Assembly (NCBI GenBank): GCA_001805845.1
Contig: MHHA01000024.1
Location: 1-26,416, forward strand
Reading direction: 5' to 3'
DNA from: Omnitrophica WOR_2 bacterium RIFCSPLOWO2_12_FULL_46_30
GTDB lineage: Bacteria; Omnitrophota; Gorgyraeia; Gygaellales; UBA12090
Length of the DNA stretch: 26,416 nucleotides
Positions 16,756 to 22,913 of the stretch are shown in pieces. The notes below the pieces were generated by a model. It was not told the DNA's origin, ran no database searches, and saw only the letters and a list, made by a program, of their open reading frames with translations. The translations under genes were made by a program, and so were the position numbers. Numbering within the stretch: the stretch's first letter is position 1; each line of letters begins with the position of its first letter.

Positions 16756-17205
16756 CTATGATGCAGCGCCTTCCTCCAAGAGATTCTGGGCAATCTCCTC
16801 AAAAGTAGCGCTTGAGTGAGCGTAAAAATCCTGCCAGGCCGTCCTGGACCAGAGTTCAATCCGGTTTGAAACGCCGACAATCGCCACTTCTTTTTTTATA
16901 TCGGCAAAATCCTTTAAATACTGCGGAATGATAATCCTGCCCTGGCGGTCAGGGGCCACCTCGGTAGCGCCGGAAAAATATAAGCGATTAAAGGTGCGCG
17001 CCTGCTGCTTAGTAAAAGACACGGCTTTTAGCTTGGCCTCATAGTTTTTCCACTCTTCTTCGCTAAACATAAAGAGGCACTTATCTAATCCGCGAGTCAC
17101 AAAGAATTTTTCTATATAATTATTCTTGGCGGCTTCCCTGAATTTTGCCGGCAAGATAAGTCTTCCTTTGCGGTCTATAGTATGCTGATATTCTCCGTAA
17201 AACAT
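16756..17205 (-). CDS. mraZ: Transcriptional regulator MraZ
   Basis: DNA-binding regulator of the dcw operon. From the ATG at 17205 the protein has 149 residues and two SpoVT-AbrB-type half domains, each with the signature: DRKGRLILPAKFRE at about 11-24 and DRQGRIIIPQYLKD in the second half. MFYGEY at this start is the usual MraZ beginning. The reading frame is open upstream to 17256, but that part is the operator, not protein. GGAGG lies 13 bases before the ATG, within the operator, so bound MraZ would also cover the translation start region. First gene of the cluster. Confidence 0.96.
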   Translation of the reverse strand: MFYGEYQHTIDRKGRLILPAKFREAAKNNYIEKFFVTRGLDKCLFMFSEEEWKNYEAKLKAVSFTKQQARTFNRLYFSGATEVAPDRQGRIIIPQYLKDFADIKKEVAIVGVSNRIELWSRTAWQDFYAHSSATFEEIAQNLLEEGAAS

Positions 17206-17211
17206 TTTTAG

Positions 17212-17238
17212 CCACTTTCCTCCACTTTGAGCCACTCT
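17212..17238 (-). promoter_or_regulatory. Three MraZ boxes (predicted autoregulatory operator)
   Basis: On the mraZ coding strand, AGAGTGG, AAAGTGG and AAAGTGG occur at exact 10-base spacing (plus-strand ccactct 17232-17238, ccacttt 17222-17228, ccacttt 17212-17218). Known MraZ operators are direct repeats with a GTG(G/T) core at 10-base period, three or four per site. The boxes lie just downstream of the predicted transcription start and before the mraZ ATG. Confidence 0.85.
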
Positions 17239-17247
17239 ATGGAATAA

Positions 17248-17275
17248 AGTATACACTGCATTTGGAGCTTGTCAA
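17248..17275 (-). promoter_or_regulatory. Sigma70-type promoter for the dcw operon
   Basis: Minus strand: -35 TTGACA (17275-17270), 16-base spacer, -10 TATACT (17253-17248). Transcription would start near 17241, giving a leader of about 36 bases that contains the MraZ boxes. Confidence 0.8.
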
Positions 17276-17301
17276 GATAAATGTTGCCTGAATTTTTCTA
17301 T

Positions 17302-17317
17302 ATACAATATCTTGTAT
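17302..17317. promoter_or_regulatory. Inverted repeat in the divergent promoter region
   Basis: atacaa/ttgtat separated by four bases, upstream of both promoters. Possibly an operator; a 6-bp dyad of this kind is not significant by itself. Confidence 0.25.
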
Positions 17318-17345
17318 CCTATTGGCGATGATATACTAAGAAATG

Positions 17346-17385
17346 TAGCGGCCATAAAAACCATCTCTTATATATACTGCCGCTA
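17346..17385. promoter_or_regulatory. GC inverted repeat upstream of the amt-kinase promoter
   Basis: tagcggc at 17346-17352 and gccgcta at 17379-17385, 26 AT-rich bases apart, eight bases before the -35 of the plus-strand promoter. The G/C blocks stand out in an AT-rich stretch. Could be an activator site with two half sites. Confidence 0.3.
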
Positions 17386-17392
17386 TTAACGA

Positions 17393-17421
17393 TTGACACT
17401 ATAATAAATATATGTTATAGT
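17393..17421 (+). promoter_or_regulatory. Sigma70-type promoter for the Amt-histidine kinase gene
   Basis: -35 TTGACA at 17393-17398, 17-base spacer, -10 TATAGT at 17416-17421. Transcription start near 17428, with a leader of about 45 bases. Confidence 0.75.
17398..17421. promoter_or_regulatory. Dyad overlapping the amt-kinase promoter core
   Basis: actataa at 17398-17404 and ttatagt at 17415-17421 are perfect inverted repeats with a 10-base spacer. They cover the spacer and the whole -10, where a repressor would block polymerase. The region is AT-rich, so chance cannot be excluded. Confidence 0.35.
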
Positions 17422-17438
17422 TTAGTTGGAAATATTTC

Positions 17439-17466
17439 TGAGGCGATTTTCTTGTTTAGCTAAAGC
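17439..17466. repeat. Short dispersed repeat, copy 2, in the amt-kinase leader
   Basis: TGAGGCGATTTTCTTG at 17439-17454 plus gctaaagc at 17459-17466, matching the two blocks at 1946-1970. Here it forms most of the leader just before the ATG at 17473, where no clear ribosome site is seen. Confidence 0.4.
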
Positions 17467-17472
17467 AAACTT

Positions 17473-19986
17473 ATGGATAAGCCTACCATTGATGCATTAT
17501 GGTTGTTAATAACAGCCGCCATGGTCTTTACCATGCAGGCAGGATTCGCCTGTTTGGAATCCGGCCTGAGCCGCGCCAAAAATACCATTAATGTAGCCAT
17601 AAAAAATCTGACTGATTTTGGCATCACTGCTCTGATATTCTGGGCGCTTGGTTTTGCCTTTATGTTTGGGGCAACCAAGGGCGGCCTGATCGGAAGCTCA
17701 GATTTTTTCTTCACCTTTAAGGATAGCGGTTTGCCTGCCGCCTTCTTCCTGTTTGAGCTGATGTTCTGCAGCACCTCAGCCACCATCATCTCGGGTGCGG
17801 TGGCAGAACGGATGCGCTTTCGGGCATACATTGCAGTAACCATAATTGTTTCCGCTTTAATCTATCCTGTGTTTGGCCATTGGGCCTGGAGCGGAATAGA
17901 TAAGAGGATATTGAGCGGCTGGTTAGGAAATTTAGGGTTTGTGGATTTTGCCGGCTCAACCGTAGTGCATAGCCTTGCCGGATGGGTGGCGCTTGCGGCC
18001 CTGCTCATTATGGGACCGCGCTCTGGGAGATTTCCTCCGAATCAATCTCCCAGAAAAATACAAGGCCACGATATTCCGGTTTCGGTCTTAGGAGTATTTT
18101 TACTCTGGTTTGGCTGGTTGGGATTTAACGGAGGCAGTACCTTAGAGTTAAATAATGCGGTCCCCCGCCTGCTCACCAATACCGTCCTGGCAGGAGCTTC
18201 CGGTATGCTCATTACTCTGGCATTGGGCTGGGTTCTCCAAAAAAGCCCAAGAGTAGATTTTGTGATTAACGGCTCGCTGGCAGGATGCGTGGCGATTACC
18301 GCGCCCTGCTATGTTGCTGACGCAAACTCCGCCATAGTTATCGGCGGCGTCGGCGGCATTGCGATGTTAGCCACTGATTGGCTGTTGGAGCGCCTGCGCA
18401 TTGACGATGCGGTGGGCGCAATTCCGGTGCACTTAGGCGCAGGTATATGGGGGACACTTTCCGTGGCCATATTCGGCGACGCAAAGCTCATAGCTACGGG
18501 CTTAAGCCGGCTGCAGCAATTAGCGGTTCAGACGTTAGGGGTGGCGGTATGTTTTATCTGGACCTTTGGAGTAAGCCTTATCCTTTTATGGATTCTTAAC
18601 CGCTTCCTTAGGCTGCGGGTTACGGCTGAGGAAGAATATGCCGGGCTAAATGTCTCTGAGCACGGGGCAACCACCGAACTGCTTGATTTTTTCAGAATAA
18701 TAGAGGACCAGGCAAGGACAGGCGACTTAAGCCAGAGGGCTCCTGTTGAACCATTCACCGAAGTGGGGCAGATTGCCGGGCGCTATAATAACCTGATGGA
18801 GAGCTTAGAGAATAAAAGCGAAGAATTAAAAATACTCTCAAATGCGGTTGAGCAGACTGCCGATTACGTTATTATCACCGATAAGGAAGGCACCATCAAA
18901 TATGTCAATGCATCTTTTGAGAAATTTACCGGCTATACAAAAGAGGAGGTAATCGGCAGGACGCCGCGGATCCTGAAATCAGGCAGGCACGATGAAATAT
19001 TTTACCGTATACTCTGGGAAACCATCCGCTCCGGTAAAATCTTCCGCGCCGAAATCATCAATAAGAAGAAAAACGGGGACCTCTATTATGAAGAAAAAAC
19101 CATTACGCCGATTAAAGATAGCGCCGGCAGAATTACCTATTTTGTTTCTACTGCCAAAGACATCAGCGAGCGTAAGCGGATGGAAGAAGAGCGCAGTCAG
19201 ATTCAGGAAGAATTAAAAAATGCCTACAGCAAGCTCAAAGAGACGCAGGGCCAGCTCATCCAGACCGCCAAGATGTCAACCCTGGGCCAGACCGCAGGCA
19301 GTATTGCCCATGAAATAAACAACCCTTTAACCGGCATCCTGAATAATGCCCAGTTAATGAAGATGCTTCTTGAGCAAAATAAGGAAGCTGTTCCTGATAA
19401 TTTTAGAGGACTGATAGAGACCATTGAAGAATCTGCTTTAAGATGCAAGAAGATAACCACGACTTTACTGGATTTTTCTCACGTCTCCCAGGGTTTCTTC
19501 GTGCCCACTTCGGTAAATGAAGCCATAGAAAAAGTAATTGCCCTGGTAGAATATGAAATTAAAATAGGCCGTTGCCTTATCCGGAAAGAACTCGCCAGCG
19601 ACCTGCCTAAAATCATGGGGGACTACCAGCTCCTTCAACAGGTGTTCCTTGATTTAATTTCCAATGCCAAATGGGCGATACTAAAAAAGCCGCAGAAGGA
19701 AAGCGGAGTAATTACCATAAGAACTCAATATACTCCGGAGAATAACAGAGTGAATATCTCTGTCTCTGATACAGGCGTAGGCATACCTCAAGAAAACCTC
19801 TCTAAGATTTTTGAGCCATTTTTTACCACCAAACCTGTGGGCGAGGGGACGGGCTTAGGCCTGGCTATTGTCCAGAACATCATTAAGGAGCACCGGGGCG
19901 CTATTACGGTAGATAGCCAGGTTGCCAGAGGCACGACTTTTAAAATTTCTTTTCCCGCATTATCCCACTCTTTTGAGGTTAAGTAA
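17473..19986 (+). CDS. Amt ammonium channel-PAS-histidine kinase fusion (ammonium sensor)
   Basis: 837 residues. Residues about 5-395 are a full Amt/Rh channel of 11 membrane segments: MQAGFACLESGL at 21-32, DFAGSTVVH at 158-166, and PVHLGAGIWGTL at 318-329, with both pore histidines (H166, H320). A linker (about 400-450) resembles a HAMP-like helix pair, followed by a PAS domain at about 453-568 (ITDKEGTIKYVN, FTGYTKEEVIG), a HisKA domain with IAHEINNPL (phospho-acceptor H613), and HATPase_c with DLISNA (N731), DTGVGI at 766-771 and EGTGLGLAI at 791-799. Such fusions are known, e.g. Ks-Amt5 of Kuenenia, where ammonium binding controls the kinase. No response regulator gene is in the window. 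It has its own promoter, no clear ribosome site, and its 3' end overlaps ribF. Confidence 0.93.
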   Translation: MDKPTIDALWLLITAAMVFTMQAGFACLESGLSRAKNTINVAIKNLTDFGITALIFWALGFAFMFGATKGGLIGSSDFFFTFKDSGLPAAFFLFELMFCSTSATIISGAVAERMRFRAYIAVTIIVSALIYPVFGHWAWSGIDKRILSGWLGNLGFVDFAGSTVVHSLAGWVALAALLIMGPRSGRFPPNQSPRKIQGHDIPVSVLGVFLLWFGWLGFNGGSTLELNNAVPRLLTNTVLAGASGMLITLALGWVLQKSPRVDFVINGSLAGCVAITAPCYVADANSAIVIGGVGGIAMLATDWLLERLRIDDAVGAIPVHLGAGIWGTLSVAIFGDAKLIATGLSRLQQLAVQTLGVAVCFIWTFGVSLILLWILNRFLRLRVTAEEEYAGLNVSEHGATTELLDFFRIIEDQARTGDLSQRAPVEPFTEVGQIAGRYNNLMESLENKSEELKILSNAVEQTADYVIITDKEGTIKYVNASFEKFTGYTKEEVIGRTPRILKSGRHDEIFYRILWETIRSGKIFRAEIINKKKNGDLYYEEKTITPIKDSAGRITYFVSTAKDISERKRMEEERSQIQEELKNAYSKLKETQGQLIQTAKMSTLGQTAGSIAHEINNPLTGILNNAQLMKMLLEQNKEAVPDNFRGLIETIEESALRCKKITTTLLDFSHVSQGFFVPTSVNEAIEKVIALVEYEIKIGRCLIRKELASDLPKIMGDYQLLQQVFLDLISNAKWAILKKPQKESGVITIRTQYTPENNRVNISVSDTGVGIPQENLSKIFEPFFTTKPVGEGTGLGLAIVQNIIKEHRGAITVDSQVARGTTFKISFPALSHSFEVK

Positions 19987-20880
19987 GCGCAGGGCATTGC
20001 GGCTGTCTTCTTTGAGCTGGATGGAGAGGAATGAAGGAGAGGGGAATTTCTTTTCGTCACGGAGCTTACGGATAAACTTAATCTCCATATCTTCTGCGTA
20101 AATATCCTTCCTGAAATTAAACAGATGCACCTCAATATTGAGCGGTTCCTCTTGAGAGTTGAAGGTAGGCCTTCTGCCGATATTGCAGATACCGTTATAT
20201 TCTTTTTCATTATATAAAACCTTTACCGCATAGACGCCCGGCTTTGGCAGGACTTCATGGTGGGGATCGATATTAGCTGTCCGATATCCCAAAATCCTGC
20301 CCCTGCTTTCGCCCTTTATCACGGTGCCTAAAACAGAGACCCTCCTTCCCAGCAATTCCTCGGCCTTCTTTAAGCTCCCGGCTCTAATTAAGCTGCGGAT
20401 ACGTTGGGAGCTTATCTTCTTTCTGCCGGCGCCTAATTCTCTTACCGGCCTTACCTGAAAACCGAGGAGCTTTCCCAAACGTTTTAACAATGCCACATCT
20501 CCCTGCGCTCTATAACCAAAACGAAAATTATCGCCTACAAAAACATAGAGCGGATGAAAGAATTTTACTAAGGTATCCCGGATAAAACTCTCAGGCGGGC
20601 TCTTCGCAAATTGTTGGCTAAAACGAATAACCAAGCAGGCGCTGACGCCAAGCTCTGCGATAACCTTGAGCCTGTGCGCGAGCGAGATAAGATAAGGCTG
20701 CCCTTTAGGATGAGGGTCAAAGGTGATGGCTACTGTTTTTTTATGCAGGGCCCTGGCAGCGCGGACAGCTCTTTCAATTAAATAACGGTGCCCTCTATGC
20801 ATACCGTCAAAGACACCAATCATGACGATGGTATCTTTAAATTTTTCCTTTAGATTAGATAGTCCGAATATCGTCTTCAT
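19960..20880 (-). CDS. ribF: Bifunctional riboflavin kinase/FAD synthetase RibF
   Basis: Converts riboflavin to FMN and FAD. 306 residues from the ATG at 20880 (a TTG one codon upstream is less likely). N-terminal FAD synthetase: GVFDGMHRGH at about 22-31, ITFDPHP, VGDNFRFGYRAQGD, SSQRIR. C-terminal riboflavin kinase: GRILGYRTANI, where the usual G.PTAN motif has Arg in place of Pro but keeps Thr and Asn, then YNGICNIGRRPTF, and EVHLFNFRKDIYAED with LRDEKKF. It overlaps the end of truB by 26 bases and converges with the Amt-kinase gene by a 27-base 3' overlap. Confidence 0.95.
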   Translation of the reverse strand: MKTIFGLSNLKEKFKDTIVMIGVFDGMHRGHRYLIERAVRAARALHKKTVAITFDPHPKGQPYLISLAHRLKVIAELGVSACLVIRFSQQFAKSPPESFIRDTLVKFFHPLYVFVGDNFRFGYRAQGDVALLKRLGKLLGFQVRPVRELGAGRKKISSQRIRSLIRAGSLKKAEELLGRRVSVLGTVIKGESRGRILGYRTANIDPHHEVLPKPGVYAVKVLYNEKEYNGICNIGRRPTFNSQEEPLNIEVHLFNFRKDIYAEDMEIKFIRKLRDEKKFPSPSFLSIQLKEDSRNALRLLNLKRVG

Positions 20881-21517
20881 CAAAGCTGTCTATTTTCTTT
20901 GCATCCGAAACCGAATATGGACCGATTGCCGTGCGCCGTATCCAGATAATATGCCCTGCGGAATCAAGGCGCCTGGCAATTTCTTCACCCAGGCTTCGGA
21001 TGTAGGTGCCTTTGGAACACCTGATCTGGAACTCTATATCCGGCAAAGAAAACTTTAAGCATTTAAGCTGGTGGATATTGACCATCCGGGCTTTTCGTTC
21101 TATGGTGATTCCTTTACGGGCTAACACATACAGGGGCCTGCCTTTATGCTTTATGGCTGAAACCATCGGCGGGATATTCTCTATCTTTCCCTCCAGGGCT
21201 TTTAATACGGCGCTAACGCGCTCTTGGCTTATCTGTTGATAATCCGAAGTTGCGATGATTTTACCCTGCGCATCGCCGCTATCAGTTTGAGCGCCCAGCC
21301 GCAAGATTGCGATATATTCCTTATCAAAATTCACAAAGCGGCTAAAGCGCTTGGTGGCTTTATCCACTAAGATAATCAATAAACCGGTGGCGATGGGGTC
21401 AAGCGTTCCGGCATGCCCAATATGCCGGAGGTTGAATTTTTTTCGCACGATATCAACGACATCGTGGGAGGTAATGCCTTCTGGTTTATCAATAAGGAGT
21501 ATTCCGGATCGAACCAT
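20855..21517 (-). CDS. truB: tRNA pseudouridine(55) synthase TruB
   Basis: Makes pseudouridine 55 in the T-loop of tRNA. 220 residues. Motifs: GILLIDKPEGITSHDVV at 5-21, GHAGTLDPIATG at about 34-45 with the catalytic Asp, KEYIAILRLGAQTDSGD, and CSKGTYIRSLGEEIA. It is short compared with the roughly 300 residues of E. coli TruB: the catalytic domain is complete but the C-terminal PUA-like domain is missing, as in some other bacteria. The start overlaps the nrnA stop by one base (TAATG). Confidence 0.95.
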   Translation of the reverse strand: MVRSGILLIDKPEGITSHDVVDIVRKKFNLRHIGHAGTLDPIATGLLIILVDKATKRFSRFVNFDKEYIAILRLGAQTDSGDAQGKIIATSDYQQISQERVSAVLKALEGKIENIPPMVSAIKHKGRPLYVLARKGITIERKARMVNIHQLKCLKFSLPDIEFQIRCSKGTYIRSLGEEIARRLDSAGHIIWIRRTAIGPYSVSDAKKIDSFDEDDIRTI

Positions 21518-22500
21518 TAGCGTTGCGAGAAGCTATGCATCAATTTCTTTGCGTATTGAATAACCTTTTCTTTAACTTCTGCTAAGCCGCCGGCGACTGT
21601 CGCGCCGCTTGCATTTTTATGGCCGCCGCCGCCGAAGCAAGATGCCAGCCGGTTGCAGTCAAATGCGGTCTGGGAACGAAAATTTATGCGCACCTGGTTT
21701 TTCTTACTCAGCGCCTCTTTAAAAACCATGCTCAATTCAACCCCCTTGATTGAACGCAAAAGCCCCAGGACCGACTCAGCCATATCAGCCTTGATGAGCT
21801 TTTGTTTTTGGCGCTCGCGGGGAATCTGGGCCCAGGCAATCCTGCCTGCGGCATCGCGCTCAACCGAAAGTAATATCCCGCCTAAGCATTTGATGTCATT
21901 AAATGAGCTATTCTCAAAAAGTTTATTATACACGCCTGAAACGGATATGCCTTTTTCAATCAGAGAAGCGGCTATACGGTGGGTTAACGCAGTAGTATTG
22001 CTATAATGAAAAGAGCCGGTATCAACGGTTATGCCCGCATAAAGCATAATCGCCGCCTCTTTATCTACGGGCACCTTCAGCGCCTGATAAAGCCGATAGA
22101 CCATCTCGCAGGCTGAAGACGCCTTAGGGTCAACCCAGTTCACGCTGGCAAACCTTGTATTTGACCTGTGGTGGTCTATGTTTAAGAGCGGCCTTCCTTT
22201 AGTTAATTCTGCTACTCTGGGTGAGCGCCGGCCTTCGGAGCAATCAAGGAATACGCCGCAGTCAAACTTCTTTCTTTTTGTTTTCCCTGATAATGGCTGT
22301 ATATACTCTGTCCCGGGCAGAAATTCGCATTCAACAGGCACTTTGCTTTCATTGATAACGAAACCGCTCTTTCCTAATTTTCTTAGCAGATGGAAGAATG
22401 CCAATTCCGCGCCGATACCGTCTGCCTCGGGATTTACGTGGGTGGTAATTAAAAAAACCTCATGTTTTTTTATCAATTCCTCTGTCTTTTTTAGACTCAT
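21517..22500 (-). CDS. nrnA: NrnA-type DHH phosphoesterase (nanoRNase/pAp phosphatase)
   Basis: Degrades very short RNAs and 3'-phosphoadenosine 5'-phosphate in related proteins. 327 residues from ATG 22500, which has AAGGA six bases upstream; the frame is open further to 22545 but that would run deeper into rbfA. DHH domain: THVNPEADGIGAELA at 20-34 (Glu replaces the first Asp of the usual PDGDA), VFLDCSEG, NIDHH at 107-111 and VDTGSFHY. DHHA1 domain: CFGGGGHKNASGA at about 288-300. It lies between rbfA and truB as in many Gram-positive and candidate-phylum genomes. Overlaps rbfA by 41 bases. Confidence 0.92.
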   Translation of the reverse strand: MSLKKTEELIKKHEVFLITTHVNPEADGIGAELAFFHLLRKLGKSGFVINESKVPVECEFLPGTEYIQPLSGKTKRKKFDCGVFLDCSEGRRSPRVAELTKGRPLLNIDHHRSNTRFASVNWVDPKASSACEMVYRLYQALKVPVDKEAAIMLYAGITVDTGSFHYSNTTALTHRIAASLIEKGISVSGVYNKLFENSSFNDIKCLGGILLSVERDAAGRIAWAQIPRERQKQKLIKADMAESVLGLLRSIKGVELSMVFKEALSKKNQVRINFRSQTAFDCNRLASCFGGGGHKNASGATVAGGLAEVKEKVIQYAKKLMHSFSQR

Positions 22501-22831
22501 CCTTAATCCTTTCAATTGCCTCGGCAATCTCAATGCTGTAATCAACCGATTTATCTAATTTAAAAACTAATTCGGGGGATAAGCGCAGCTTAAGCCGCTC
22601 GCTCAAAAGCCGCCGGATAAAACCCCGGGCCGACTCTAATCCTTCCATAGCCTTGTCTTTTTTATCCTCACTGCCCATAATGCTGCAATAAATCCTGGCT
22701 AACTGCAAATCCTTGGTTAGCTCAACGCGCATTACGGTAATAAAACCTAAGCGCGGATCCTTAAGCTCATTCGCAATGATATTGCCTGCCTCTTCTTTTA
22801 TTGCCTGCGCTACCCTTTCCACCCTGCTCAT
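22460..22831 (-). CDS. rbfA: Ribosome-binding factor A
   Basis: Small KH-like factor for late 30S maturation. 123 residues from the ATG at 22831, chosen because AGGGGG lies five bases upstream and MSRVERVAQAIKEE is the usual RbfA beginning. Other family marks: NELKDPRLGFITVMRVELTKD at about 23-43, ARIYCSIMG, and LRLSPELVFKLDKSVDYS near the end. The frame is open upstream to 22930, but that stretch is a palindromic repeat, not RbfA. Overlaps nrnA by 41 bases at its 3' end. Confidence 0.94.
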   Translation of the reverse strand: MSRVERVAQAIKEEAGNIIANELKDPRLGFITVMRVELTKDLQLARIYCSIMGSEDKKDKAMEGLESARGFIRRLLSERLKLRLSPELVFKLDKSVDYSIEIAEAIERIKDESKKDRGIDKKT

Positions 22832-22845
22832 TTCATCCCCCTGGT

Positions 22846-22913
22846 TATGGCTGCGGCTATGGGAAGCCGCACCCTGCCTGCTCAGCAGGCAGGCATTGCC
22901 CTCTGGCTTATCT
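22846..22913. repeat. Composite palindromic repeat between cca and rbfA (element B)
   Basis: Contains tatggctgcggct with hairpin TGCGGCT/AGCCGCA (22852-22871), then a near-perfect 10-bp palindrome CCTGCCTGCT-c-AGCAGGCAGG (22873-22893), the word gccctctggc (22898-22907) and the end tggcttatct (22904-22913). The first hairpin, the word and the end match element A in murE; the middle palindrome is different, so units look modular. The cca stop TAA (22908-22910) lies in its end. Its open frame encodes DKPEG...GAASHSRSH, nearly the same peptide as in MurE. Confidence 0.85.

Noticed and set aside
17206..17256. Upstream extension of the mraZ frame (17 extra codons)
   Set aside because: It covers the MraZ boxes and predicted leader; the family start MFYGEY is at 17205.
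17393..17425. Possible dif site near the AT-rich dyad, given a Xer gene in the window
   Set aside because: The arms are 10 bases apart rather than the 6-base centre of dif, and the sequence is explained by a promoter.
22501..22545. Upstream start for nrnA
   Set aside because: The ATG at 22500 has a good ribosome site and suits the family length.
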